64,000 bases of DNA from Arsenophonus sp052174475 (GTDB taxonomy: Bacteria; Pseudomonadota; Gammaproteobacteria; Enterobacterales; Enterobacteriaceae): assembly GCA_052174475.1 (NCBI GenBank), contig JBQMRO010000058.1, positions 1 through 64,000 of the forward strand, in the 5' to 3' direction. Below, one piece after another: positions 21,474 through 32,198 of the stretch. The notes below the pieces were generated by a model, which did not search any database, was not told where the DNA came from, and was given only the letters and a program-made list of their open reading frames with translations. Numbering within the stretch: the stretch's first letter is position 1; the number at the start of each line of letters is the position of its first letter. Made by a program: the position numbers and the translations under genes.

Positions 21474-21893
21474 ATGTCAGTTTTGCCTGATGAGAATAAA
21501 TTATTACGTAATTTTTCACGTTGTCAAAACTGGGAAGAGCGATACCTTTACCTAATTGAATTAGGAGAAAGATTATTACCACTTAATGGTAAGCAAAAAC
21601 AAGTAAAAAACCAAGTTTCAGGTTGTCAAAGCCAAGTTTGGCTTGTTATGGAGCCAAATAGTACTGGAAAGATACAGTTTTCTGGTGACAGCGATGCAGC
21701 TATAGTTAAGGGTTTGATTGCATTAGTAATAATTAATTTTCAAAATAAAACCGGGCAACAAATTTTAACTACAGATAGTAAAGCATTTTTTCAAAAGTTG
21801 TCATTGGAGCAACATTTAACACCATCAAGAAGTCAGGGGTTGCATAACATAATCAAAGCAGTCCATCAGCGAACTAAAAAATTATTCATTTAA
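21474..21893 (+). CDS. sufE: Sulfur acceptor protein SufE
   Basis: SufE takes persulfide sulfur from SufS and delivers it to SufB. 139 residues (E. coli 138), with the acceptor cysteine at residue 51 in GCQSQVWL, the same position as in E. coli. An AAGGA ribosome site precedes the ATG. Last gene of sufABCDSE; a strong stem-loop lies just downstream. The operon is complete with all catalytic residues in place. Confidence 0.97.
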   Translation: MSVLPDENKLLRNFSRCQNWEERYLYLIELGERLLPLNGKQKQVKNQVSGCQSQVWLVMEPNSTGKIQFSGDSDAAIVKGLIALVIINFQNKTGQQILTTDSKAFFQKLSLEQHLTPSRSQGLHNIIKAVHQRTKKLFI

Positions 21894-21902
21894 TAACTTA
21901 AA

Positions 21903-21948
21903 TATTCCAAAACTATACTATCCAAGAGGATAGTATAGTTTTGGAATA
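21903..21948. repeat. Perfect 21-bp inverted repeat after sufE
   Basis: Arms 21903-21923 and 21928-21948 are perfectly complementary with a 4-nt loop (AAGA). It lies 10 bp after the sufE stop and could protect or end the suf transcript, but there is no T-run after it, so it is not a typical rho-independent terminator. It resembles the other perfect hairpins in this window that lie in decayed DNA. Confidence 0.85.
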
Positions 21949-22035
21949 ACTACAATTTAACTTTTAAATCCCTTTCATAAACTGTAATAGAGCTTTACTA
22001 CTCATTACTTATTGAGAGCAATACCTGTTTGCGCA

Positions 22036-22275
22036 GGTAAACATATCGATGTAAAGTGATCTCAAGCTATTGACCAGAATTAAATTATACCTTTGCAAGG
22101 TCTCTTTTTTATGCACCCATTAAATAGCTTAACCAATACTAATGGTAATACTTTCGCAGATCAAAAGATGATCTGTAAATTCTTTGGCATTATCTATAAG
22201 TATCTGATGTATAGCTATGTGGTTACCGGTTAAGATCAAATAATAAGCGTCAAGCTTTAGATTTCTTGCTTAAGA
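22036..22275 (-). mobile_element. IS481-type element, 3' part
   Basis: Aligns with the 3' end of the minus-strand IS481-type copies at 6976 and 29042 (an ATATCGATGTAAAGTGATC end, then CAAGCTATTGACCAGAATTAAA). It stops near the point at which the piece at 24180 takes up, so both were one element split by an insert of about 1.9 kb. Confidence 0.6.
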
Positions 22276-24179
22276 AATTAAATTACTTTTTAAAAGAGGT
22301 TAAAATCCTACCTTTATTAGCTAAAAGGTAATAAAAATTGATTTACTAGATCTAGTGTAAGTTAAAATTTCATTGAAATCTGTATTATTTGATAATAATA
22401 CACTATTTTAGATATATATAACTATATTTTGTCTTAACAACCATTCTTTTCTATTTTATCCATTCTTTTTATAAGAATTCTGTTTCCTGCTTACCAAAAC
22501 TGCGCGTTGATAAAAATAATCTGTCGTCACACAGAATCTGTTTATATGAATCTATATATAGGAATTCTTTCATCAGAATAACAAATCCCCCCCGTTTTTG
22601 TAAGCTCATCATCCATCTCCAGCGCTTTATATATCTTCGGTAATAGTGTATCTTTCTCACGATTTGATAAGAAACCATGCTAAGGTACCGCCTTAAATAC
22701 CTCGCTGAAATATAGCTAATATATAATAGTACCCTATCATTTTTCCTGCGACAAGATCTATATCGGTACCTGCTTAATCTGATGATCATAGTTATATGTA
22801 CAAACACTCTCCCATTCGACAATACCGCAGTTTTGCTGCGGATACCAAGACGTTTAAGGTGGCGCTAGAGGTATTTTATGCTATACTAGACTAATTTTAT
22901 CTTTTTAGTAAAGTGCACTTACAGTAACATCCGTACTGTGATTTCCAGATAACGGTGTCACTGATTCCTGAATCAGGTATTAAGACCAGAAAATCTGAGA
23001 TTTATAAGGTCATCGCTGTGTGACATAGCAGCCTAATAATAGCGCCTCCTCGCCATATTTCTTCGACCGCTCTTTTTTTAAAAACAATTCATGTTCTACA
23101 TGATGTGTTTAATATCTAGACCACCATCAGTGATAGGAGATATGCATATGCCGATGTTGATCAAATTCTCAATTACAAGTATAAAAAACATAGAAAAGAT
23201 ATCAATTTCGATACCCTGTTTGAGCTCATATTTCACCATAGCACTGATAGCGATGAGAAACAGAGCATTGAGTAGAAATGAGTTATTTTTGAAAAAGGCA
23301 AAAAAGATGGCATAGTAAAAATAATCTTTCTTAATTGCAATTGAATAAAACATAAACCTGTTATGCTAGCTATTGCTAGGTAGCTTTAACGTCGTATAAA
23401 CTATAGACTTTTGACTTACTGATTTAGTAAAAATAGATGTGAGAAGATTTAGGAGAGGTATAGTAGTAGCGCCAAACACCCATGACACAAGTGCTGAAAA
23501 CAAGATTTACTCAAAATAGATAGACGTTGTTCACGAGTTAACACTTTCATTATAGTTTTTAAGAAATTTATCCTAACTATCTTTAATGGTAAAAACTAGT
23601 TTAGTTTAGTGGTATACATCTGAGTAAATTAGCCTCTAGGTGTTTTATAAAAAAAGTAGAAATCGTCACCTTATCTCCATTCGTGAGATTTATTGATCCA
23701 GTTATCTTTGTGTTTATTTTAGGAGTTAAGAAGAGATGGGGATTATCCTTATTTCCTTATAGGTGATGAATTCATTGGGAATTATACTTTTATTCATTAC
23801 CCTTCAATGCATTCTATCTAGCATTATCGGCTTGGCCTTTGTAACCCCCGCTCAAAACCAAGGATAATCGTGACTAGAAGTGGATAATACTTGCGTATCG
23901 AAAAAATTAAGAACTGAGTCAGACGCATTACTGTATAGCCTCTTTTGGATGTCATAAAAATTTAATCAATCTATCATTATGTATTTTAAGAGAAGAAGAT
24001 TAAAAGCACTTTAAATAAACAGGCGGTGCATATAATATATGAAGTCGCGTGCTATCTTTCTAATTTAATCGATTTATACTTTCTATAAGATTTATTAAAA
24101 GTATCTAGCAGCCTACATGAATTTTTAAAAATTAACATATCATAGAATATATAAATAATACCAGATCATGAACATTCTA
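22276..24179. other. About 1.9 kb unidentified insert within an IS481-type element
   Basis: Not alignable by eye with the three IS families. Short open frames exist on the minus strand (22469-22822, rich in Arg/Tyr; 23096-23353, hydrophobic with two possible membrane spans), but neither has a convincing ribosome site or a recognised homologue. It separates sufE from ldtE, which are adjacent in E. coli, so the segment is acquired. It may be a further mobile element or displaced chromosomal DNA. Confidence 0.4.
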
Positions 24180-24836
24180 GAAGTAGCGTATCGCTATCAC
24201 TTACATCGTAGTGCTCGTTCTAAGACAAATAAAACCCATCGAGTGGCGCGATCTATAGTTATAGAAAGATAACATCTTGAAGTTTTTTAGCATTTAAGAA
24301 AGATATTTTACATCTACGTGATAACTAGGCTAGTAGCTTTTTAAATACTTTACGCTTTGGCTTCAATGCTTTCCTACCTCATTTCACGTAAATTCTCCTC
24401 TGTGCCTACATAACCAGCGATCGAGAATAGATTAAGATACAACTAGGTTTAAAAATTTACGTAGAGGTAGGGATTCTCCACTACTAGTAGATGGGATGAT
24501 AGTAAGAAAATATTTTTTCAGAGAAACTGACTGCAGCTTCCTGATCGGGCGACAGCATCATCGGAAAACCATGTAGATATAACTGTAATAATCAACATCA
24601 TTTTATTTTTGTTTTTTAGCAACGGTAAATTCGAATACGGATAACACTTACCAAAAAGCAGATGAAACGCTACTTTTTACTATGCTGAAGAGTAGCGCTA
24701 ATTTTATGTGTTGTAGTTATTTGAAGATGTGCTTAATTATTATATTTTTGCTCTCAACTATATCTTTCAGTAGCCACTATTCCAATGAAATAATATTGGG
24801 CGACGAGGATCTAGATAATGATCTGGAACCAAATAA
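24180..24836 (-). mobile_element. IS481-type element, 5' part
   Basis: Aligns with 7320-7930 of the IS481-type copy, including the CATCTACGTG, TCATTTCACGTAAATTCTCC and CTGATCGGGCGACAGCATCAT segments, and ends at GATCTGGAACC. The 3' part lies at 22036. Confidence 0.65.
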
Positions 24837-24907
24837 TTAACTATTGATATTATTAAAGTGACGTTTATTTATCCGATGAATTTTATATATTCCTTAGGAG
24901 AAAAAGT

Positions 24908-25825
24908 ATGAAGAGAACTCTATTTTTTATCAGCTTATTGTTTTTAAGCTTGCTGACTTTTAATGTCAATGCTATTGAATACTTATTACCATCTATTACA
25001 GAACGCCTAATTGGAAAAAATACTCATTATGTGATAACTAATGATGGGCGGCCACTGGAATCTATTGCAAATAAATTTCAGATAGGTTTGCTTAGTATGT
25101 TGGAAGCTAATCCAGGTACCGATCCTTATTTACCTAAAGCTGGTAAAACATTGATTATTCCATCACAAATGTTATTACCTGCGACTAAACGTGATGGGAT
25201 CATCGTTAATTTACCAGAATTGCGATTGTATTATTTTCCAAAAGGAAGCAATAAAGTCATTGTTTACCCTATTGGTATCGGCCAATTGGGTTCCAATACA
25301 CCTAAAATGGTAACGACAGTTAGTCAATTAATTAAAAATCCAACTTGGACACCAACACCGAGCATTCGTAAACGTTATGCTGCCGATGGCGTTATTTTAC
25401 CGACAGTATTCCCAGCCGGGCCTGATAATCCTATGGGTCTTTATGCCTTGCGCTTATCTTATGATAAAGGACAATATTTTATCCATGGTACTAATGCGAA
25501 TTTTGGTATTGGATTACGTGTGAGTTCCGGGTGTATTCGTTTAAGACCTGAGCATATATCAGCATTATTTTCTTCTATATCGATAGGAACTCGTGTACAA
25601 GTAATTAATGAACCCATTAAGTACTCTAAAGAGCCAGATGAGAGCTATTACATCGAAGTTCATCAACCTTTATCTAAAAGGAAATCTGAAAATCCGCAAA
25701 CAATACCGTTAGTATATAGCAATGAGTTTAAGACGTTTTTACGAGAACCTGGTATTAGTCAAAAATTAGTTGCTAAAGAAATAGCACGTCGCTCAGGAAT
25801 ACCGATAAAAGTAAATAAGACTTAA
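24908..25825 (+). CDS. ldtE: L,D-transpeptidase LdtE (YnhG)
   Basis: A periplasmic L,D-transpeptidase that makes 3-3 (mDAP-mDAP) crosslinks in murein; the sister enzymes ErfK/YbiS/YcfS tether Lpp. 305 residues (E. coli 334). A signal peptide occupies residues 1-22, a LysM-like murein-binding segment about 38-85, and a YkuD domain about 95-235 with HGTNANFGIG and SSGCIRL, whose Cys209 is catalytic. The start has an AGGAG site 7 nt upstream. The E. coli order sufE-ldtE-lpp is kept, but with 3 kb inserted after sufE. Assignment to LdtE rather than a tethering paralogue is by synteny and by the C-terminal VHQPLSKR tail. Confidence 0.95.
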   Translation: MKRTLFFISLLFLSLLTFNVNAIEYLLPSITERLIGKNTHYVITNDGRPLESIANKFQIGLLSMLEANPGTDPYLPKAGKTLIIPSQMLLPATKRDGIIVNLPELRLYYFPKGSNKVIVYPIGIGQLGSNTPKMVTTVSQLIKNPTWTPTPSIRKRYAADGVILPTVFPAGPDNPMGLYALRLSYDKGQYFIHGTNANFGIGLRVSSGCIRLRPEHISALFSSISIGTRVQVINEPIKYSKEPDESYYIEVHQPLSKRKSENPQTIPLVYSNEFKTFLREPGISQKLVAKEIARRSGIPIKVNKT

Positions 25826-25937
25826 TTAATATTAAGTGCGATAAATTATGAATAGATTATACTATATTTTATATAAATAGCAGTTTTCTAATAAATAGAT
25901 AATAGTAACACTAAAAAATTAGTTGCTTATATTTAAT

Positions 25938-25962
25938 ATAAGGCACCAGTTAGGTGCCTTAT
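25938..25962. terminator. Shared hairpin between convergent ldtE and lpp
   Basis: Perfect 10-bp arms (ATAAGGCACC and GGTGCCTTAT) with a 5-nt loop, lying between the convergent ends of ldtE and lpp. The sequence on either side is T- or A-rich but lacks a long T-run. Likely a bidirectional terminator. Confidence 0.75.
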
Positions 25963-25996
25963 TAGTATATCTAGTGATCCGTTAAATATAATTGGA

Positions 25997-26233
25997 TTAC
26001 TTTTTATAGTTACGAACTTGATTATCTAAACGTTGATTAGCACGATCAGCTTCATCTTTAGCAGTCTGAACATCAGTACGTAATGACTGAATGTCATTTG
26101 ATAATTGATCTACTTTACTGTTTAACGTTTGTAAATCTGATGACACTTTGTTAAGTTGGCTACTGGTTGAACAACCTGCTAATAAACCAGAAGCTAGGAC
26201 GATAGAGCCCAGTACAATTTTAGTACGCTTCAT
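25997..26233 (-). CDS. lpp: Major outer membrane lipoprotein Lpp (Braun lipoprotein)
   Basis: A small, abundant lipoprotein that tethers the outer membrane to murein. 78 residues, as in E. coli. The signal peptide ends in the lipobox LLAGC, with Cys21 as the lipidated residue of the mature protein. The mature part is a heptad coiled coil (TLNSKVDQLSNDIQSLRTDV) and the last residue is lysine (NYKK), the site joined to mDAP by L,D-transpeptidases. An AAGGTA ribosome site precedes the ATG by about 6 nt. pykF, its upstream neighbour in E. coli, is not recognisable here. Retention shows that covalent outer-membrane anchoring is still in use. Confidence 0.98.
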   Translation of the reverse strand: MKRTKIVLGSIVLASGLLAGCSTSSQLNKVSSDLQTLNSKVDQLSNDIQSLRTDVQTAKDEADRANQRLDNQVRNYKK

Positions 26234-26240
26234 TATATTA

Positions 26241-26283
26241 CCTTCTAGATTTAGTTAATCTCCAAACAACAAGATAAGTATTG
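26241..26283 (-). promoter_or_regulatory. Conserved lpp leader and -10 element
   Basis: On the minus strand the leader GGAGATTAACTAAATCTAG, followed by AAGGTA, is nearly identical to the E. coli lpp 5' leader as I remember it. The -10 candidate CAATACTT (26276-26283; E. coli TAATACTT) lies at a matching distance. Survival of a non-coding leader here implies selection on lpp expression. Confidence 0.65.
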
Positions 26284-27143
26284 CACATTCCTGGCAATAC
26301 ATAGAATAAATTTCTGTCTTTAACTTTAAATTACTAGATCTTTTTAAATTCTGGAATAATACTTATTTATTCTTAAACTACTATTTAATAGTATATTTTC
26401 TACTTAAAATTAATAATATTTTAATAAAGTTAAAAAAGATAATAATTTGTTTATTTTTTGTTTGTTTTTATTAAATAGTTAATAACTTTTAATTATTTAT
26501 TGCGTTATTTTATCAATTATTTTGCGTCAGGCATAAATAAAATTAACGAGATATAATAGTTTTTTATAAAAAAGATTATGATTTTTTAGCTGGAAATATT
26601 AATTTTTAGATAATAAGAATGCTTTTAAATAAAAGCTCAATAGCAAAATGCTTAATGACTTTTTTGAGTATCAATCAAAAATTATAAATTATAAGAGATA
26701 TTAGCGTTTTATTTAAAAAATAAATTTCCAGTTATTTTATATAGATGAATTTATTGTTATTAACAAAATTATAATCTATGAATAGATAAGATATTTTATA
26801 CCTCTTAGCACTAATGCCTATAAACTATAACAACAATATAACCTTTTTATCAAAATTTCTTGCTAAAGAAAATCGCTTATAAATATATTATAGAAATTGT
26901 CAGCAGATTCAATTTCTTTGATTAACTCTGGAATATAACGCCTTTAAGTAAAAATTGATTAGAAATTTTTTCATTAGTTCTCAATGAGAGATTGACACAA
27001 TCATAAATAGTCGCCATAATTTTACCGCTTCGATAGGATATTTGTCTTTTGCACTTTTTAAGTATAGCATAATTGCATCAGTGTCGTCATAAATAGTACT
27101 AATAACACCCTCTAACTTCGGTACAATTAGAGGGAGGTTTTAA
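26284..27143. other. AT-rich non-coding stretch upstream of lpp
   Basis: About 860 bp. In E. coli pykF lies here, but no pyruvate kinase segment is recognisable on the minus strand. A small inverted repeat (CCCTCTAA at 27108 with TTAGAGGG at 27127) lies near the right end. I see nothing else. Confidence 0.45.
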
Positions 27144-27660
27144 ACCTATGTTAGCAAAGCTCATTATAGAAAATCTTTCTACTATAAGAAAGATTTTCGT
27201 TACAGCGATACCATAAACAAACAGTCATACAGATCAGAGATACTTTTTCCTAACTTTTTTCTAAGATAAAGTTGGATCTTATTAGTTGACTTAATGACAA
27301 TCTGTTAGATGATATCGATTCATGTATTAAAACAAATTATTTTATTTTATCCTACCATACCGTTAGAGTAAATATGTAATCTGCTAAAGATACTCATTAA
27401 TATTACAACGATATCATTACAAAATTTCAGATTGTAGGAAACCATTTAACAAATATATTAAAAATCCTCTGACGAAACTACATCACAAAGATAAATGGTT
27501 TAGTTATCTGCTATGCAGCTTGAATAGCTTAACTTTACGGAACTCAGCAAAACAAGTAGGAGTTCATTAAAAATAATGTTTAGATTACATCACTGCTTTT
27601 CACTTCATCGGCGATGGATAACTTAAACGCACCAAGTGTATTTAAAAAAATAAAACATTA
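27144..27660 (+). mobile_element. IS1595-type element, 5' part
   Basis: It starts with CCTATGTTAGCAAAGC, a worn form of the family end GGCTATGTTGGCAAAGG, and aligns with the IS1595-type copies at 29770, 48101 and 52346. It breaks off at about 27660, where an IS256-type 3' part begins. A 12-bp perfect hairpin lies at 27169-27198. Confidence 0.65.
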
Positions 27661-28230
27661 CCATATTTTCTAGACTTGATATTGGATACGGTCTTTTAGT
27701 TTTTAAAATGTAATAGTAAAGATATTCCAAGATACGAAGCATTAATGTTATTAGGTACATAAAAACAAACATATTATGTGCTAGCACTTTACTTTCCATA
27801 GGTATAAAACTGAACGTTAAGAGTGATAACTATGATACTGCTAATAAAGCTATTTATATTTCTTGCAAGGTTTTTAGCATATCATTCAGGGATGAAGATA
27901 CTAAAAAAAGAGCGAGAAGAACGGGTTGGTGTTCTGCAATTTTCAGTTAGTTCAACTGGGCCGCGTCAATAAAAACGACGAATTCTAATTGAATAGATTT
28001 TGTATAGTGAGGATAGGGGAGCAACGATGCGTGAACCAGCGCAATTAGAGAAAATAATCCTTTCAATAGCATCTAAACTTCTAGAGTCCTACTTAGAAAA
28101 ACTGGAAACCGACTCAGGGAATTTAAGTTGTTTACCTTGACGATAAATAACATCTAATCTAAGAATAGAAACATGCTCACACAGCATAAAAGCGAATCTA
28201 ATTATTAGATAGCAGACTTACTAATAACTC
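27661..28230 (+). mobile_element. IS256-type element, 3' part
   Basis: Aligns with the 3' ~570 bp of the forward IS256-type copies (compare 12500-13119 and 31000-31572) and ends GACTTACTAATAACTC. The 5' part is missing, so the join with the IS1595-type piece is a deletion or recombination junction. Confidence 0.65.
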
Positions 28231-29041
28231 ATTTCTAAAATTAAATACTTATAGTCATTGATATACTTTTTCTGATAACAATGAATTTACAGGTTGTAAG
28301 TGAACGTTTGCAAAGTTGTTGAATATTTAGGTGTATTGCTAAATAGCAGCTACTTAATACAGAATTTATCAATAACTTACTCTAATTATAAATGATAAGA
28401 GAAAATACGCCACCTAGGTTAATTAAATCCACTAGAGTTTTTATTGCAGATTTTGTTAACTAATCCATTTAGTAACTGTATATATAACACTAAATCAACA
28501 GTTCTTGTTTCTGTTAAATATTAAGCAATATCCTAAGAACAGGAGAATGAATAAATTTCATATTTTAGCTTATTTTTTAAGCAATAATTTAGCGTGTTCA
28601 AGCATTGTTGCTGAAATACAATAAATAATAACTTAAAACTTCATCGCAGAAAATTTATTAGCAAAAACCTTCTTTAAACCACACGAGCGTCTAAATAGCT
28701 TTAAATGCTTATTAAGAAAAAATTAAACAAAGGCTTTAGATCCTGACAAATAACAGGTTCGAATATTTTCCTCGCTATTGTAGGATAAATATCCTGTATA
28801 AACTTATCTGCAGTATTATTAAATTGCGATCTATCATGAAATGATAGATAATACTATTATAAAACTTAATCAAAATTAACGATAAAAATATCTATTTAAC
28901 AAGTACATTTATTAAATATCACCATCATCTCCCTCGGATGATATAGTATATTATTAAATAATTTAGGTTTAACCTTGAACTAATCTTTAATAGACTACAA
29001 TGGATTTTAACTACCTAATACTAATTGTGATAATTTTTGAT
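28231..29041. other. Unidentified decayed sequence
   Basis: About 800 bp with no long open frame and no alignment to the three IS families that I can see. A short GGTTCGAAT segment near 28760 resembles a tRNA T-arm, but no cloverleaf can be built around it. Confidence 0.4.
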
Positions 29042-29769
29042 TTTACAGCCAATCATATTGATACAGAGTGATCTTTAATTTTTAACTAGAATTAAAATAA
29101 TGAGTTTTCAGTTCATCTTCTATAACACCCATTAAATCACTAGATCACTTCATTTATTTGAGAATGCATCAGCATGATAAGCCGGTGTTCTATATCAAGC
29201 TATGCACGCAAAGGATCGAATTCATATTTTTTAGTGGTTGAACGCCTTTCAGATCAAAAAGGCGATCTATAAATTCTTTGCTATTGTTTGTAAGTCCTGA
29301 TGGATAACTATAGGGATGAAACATGCTTGATTAAGATCACGTGATAAGGATCAACCGTTAACTACGGTCTTGTTATTGTAAAGATAAATAAAACCATAAA
29401 TGGGTGCGCACTTTTATACCTATAAAAACAACATCGTGAAGTTTTATTTGGCATTTTCAAAAGATATTTACATCTATGTGTAGCTCTAAGCAGGCGCGTA
29501 ACTTTAAACGCTTTATATTTCAGCTTATGCTGTTCTTTGCCTGTCTCATTTCACAAAAATTTCCCAGTGGGGGTACAGAGAGGAGTACCTCAATAAATAG
29601 CGATGCATGGCTAGGTTGAGATACAACGGGGTTCAAAAAATCGCGTACATATCTACCAACAGATAGACGAATGAAAGAAAACCATTTTTCGAAAAAATAA
29701 CTACGGCTGGCTCCCTGCGCTGGCAACAGCATTATTAAAAAACAATGGAGAATATAGACGCGATCATCA
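29042..29769 (-). mobile_element. IS481-type element, 3' part (outer layer of nest)
   Basis: A minus-strand IS481-type sequence that aligns well with 6976-7700. It is interrupted at 29769, just after GATCATCA, by an IS1595-type element, and its 5' block resumes at 32199. Confidence 0.75.
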
Positions 29770-30200
29770 GGCTATGTTTGTAACAGTTATTGGTAGATCT
29801 CATATACTATATGAAGGATTTTCGCTATAGCTGTTACTATGAAAAGAAAATAATCATAGAAATCAAAGAGACTTTCCCTTGCTCCTTTATCCAACATAAA
29901 TCTACATCTCATTAGATGGCTCGGCGACAATATGTTAAATGATGTTGATTTATGTATTGAAGCAATTTATTCTACTTTTATCTCTACTCATATTATCAGA
30001 ATGCATATGTTATCCGCTGTGGACATTGATTAGGTTACAGCGACATCATTAAAAATCTCCAATTACAGAAGTACATTTAACAATCTTATTAAAAGTCCTA
30101 TAACAAAAGTACATCATAATGATAAATATTTTACTTATTTTCAATGTATATTGAATAAATTGACTTTACATGGTAAACTAAATAAACAGTCATTAATTTA
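29770..30200 (+). mobile_element. IS1595-type element, 5' part (middle layer of nest)
   Basis: It begins GGCTATGTTTGTAACAG (worn terminal inverted repeat) and aligns with 52346-52745. It is interrupted at 30200 by an IS256-type element and continues at 31573. Without the insert the element is about 1057 bp. Confidence 0.75.
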
Positions 30201-31572
30201 GAGTTATGCTCATTTCTAGTGTATGGAGTTTCGGAGATAATGGCGAATCTCTTCCTTCTAATTGATTTTGTGAATTGTTTTAACAAAAAATATATGATAT
30301 GCGATAAATTTATCCTACAGATATTCACAAAACCAGATATCACCTCTAATTTTTACATGAACTTATCCATAATAGTGGCAGGAAGCTGATAACACTGTTG
30401 TTAAGATGGAGCTCGAATCTATTCTGCGATAAGATGCTGAACGCTGTCCTTACCATTGTCCGTAACGATTATATAATACAGAAAACTATACAGACGGCTA
30501 TTAACGATGTTGAAATTAAAGCACCTAAGATTAGGGATCATAGCGACAACGGAATATCTTTGACGGCTCATTGACAGCATCTTATCTAAAGTGTACAAAA
30601 AAAACATTAAATAGCTTCTACCATGTCCTTACCGGCTAAGTTATTTCCACCGGAAATTTTTATGAAGCTCTTGGGGGGGTGTTTCTTGGTAAGAAGCACA
30701 TTATTTCTCTCCTAGTAGCATCAGGAAACTAAAAACAACAATAGCTTGAAGAGAATAGGCAATGACAGCTTCATGATTTAGCAATACATACTATGTTTAT
30801 TTCTTGTGTTAAGGCATATGTTATTCTGTTATGCAATCTTAACAGCTTTACCTGCTTATTATTATTGAATTAATTAGCCTAGACATAAGGAGCTCATTGC
30901 AGTTAAACATGGTTATCAAAAAAGTCAGAAGAAAACTTGGTATAACTTTTCAATAGCTTACGAGCGCGTAGATTAACCATCTCTCCTAGACTTGCTAAGG
31001 AGAGACATAGCGCCGTTAGTTTTTAGAATTTAATAGCAAAACGTTCCAGGGTAGATAGCACTAACATACTGTTTGGTGCCATTAAACAGTTAATATCCTA
31101 CCTTAACTCCATAAATCCATATAACCAAAAGTTAAGAGTGTGTAAGATTGTAAGGAAATCTTGCTAGCATAGAGCTATAATATTACTAACAAAACCCTTA
31201 ACGTTTTGTTGGCAAAGTTTTCAACGTATTCTGCCAAGCGATGAAGAAGTTGAAGAAAGAGCAAAAAAACGACTAGCATTCTACAACTTCCTATCAGTAT
31301 ACTTAGCATCCAATAAGAATAATAAATTCGATTAAAATCGGCTTTTGCAAAAATAAGGCTACGAGAAGCTCATTCGAGAAGCACTTCGGTTCAAAAAAAT
31401 AACCCTTCAATGGTATTAAGCTTCTCTAGTTTGCGTAGAAAAATGAAACTGGCTAAGGGAATTTAAGCTGTTTGACTTATAGGTAAATAATGCTCCATTT
31501 AAGGATGGAGGATAGATTTACGAAGTATTAAAGTGAAATTTGACTATCATATACTAAATTTACTAATAACTA
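30201..31572 (+). mobile_element. IS256-type element, near full length (inner layer of nest)
   Basis: Runs from GAGTTATGCTCATTTCTAGTG to AAATTTACTAATAAC, about 1.37 kb, inactivated by many indels and stops. It splits the IS1595-type element. AT-rich ATTAAT-type sequence flanks both sides, but I could not define an exact target duplication. Confidence 0.8.
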
Positions 31573-32198
31573 ATTAATGTTGAAACACATTTAAATAGCA
31601 TCATGACTTCTTATGAGTTAGCGATAGCCAACATAAATGTATTATATTTGTTTGACATCGAAAACCATTTTTTCCTAAATCCATTTAAAGGGAAGTGTTT
31701 ATATCCCAATACAGGAAAAGCAGAAAAGGCGGGAGAGGATGAGATAAAAGAAAAGAACGAATCGCGTGCGGTATTAAATCAGCCTGAGATTGAAAGGGTT
31801 ATGTAAGCGATGAGATTCTTAAAGAGTTTAATACAGAGTATATTAGGTATATTCTTTAGTCAATCATAGATAAATAATGTGTCCATCCTTTGCTCGGATG
31901 GAGATAAATGATGTGAAACCTTTGCCAGGGAGTATAAATTACTTACCATCGTTTAATAACGTTTATTATTAATAGAATTATTAATAGAATTATTAGTAAT
32001 AAATTCTACATACAAAATGCAATTTTATACCACTAGATTAAAAGAATAGCTAAGCAGTTACTCTAATGGGAGTAGAGTTGTTTTATTTACCATTTCTCTC
32101 CAGTGAGAGAAGATTGTTTTAAATCATAAAAATTAAAATATAGAATCGTGGCTAAAAATTGCTTTGCTAGTAAAGCAATAACCTTTGGTAACATATCC
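31573..32198 (+). mobile_element. IS1595-type element, 3' part (middle layer of nest)
   Basis: Continues the element begun at 29770. The stretch 31603-31806 stays open by chance and encodes FKGKCLYPNTGKAEKAGED, matching the IS1595 transposase segment after the ADE(T/I)FF motif (family FKGKR...RKRGGK). It ends AACCTTTGGTAACATATCC, the inverse of the left end. Confidence 0.75.

Noticed and set aside
23096..23353. Hydrophobic 85-codon frame as a membrane protein
   Set aside because: The hydrophobicity follows from T-rich codons on this strand. No ribosome site, and the opposite strand is also partly open.
28740..28790. Possible tRNA with a GGTTCGAAT T-arm
   Set aside because: No acceptor or anticodon stem can be paired around it.
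31603..31806. 67-codon open frame as a small gene
   Set aside because: It is a fragment of the IS1595-type transposase that happens to be open.
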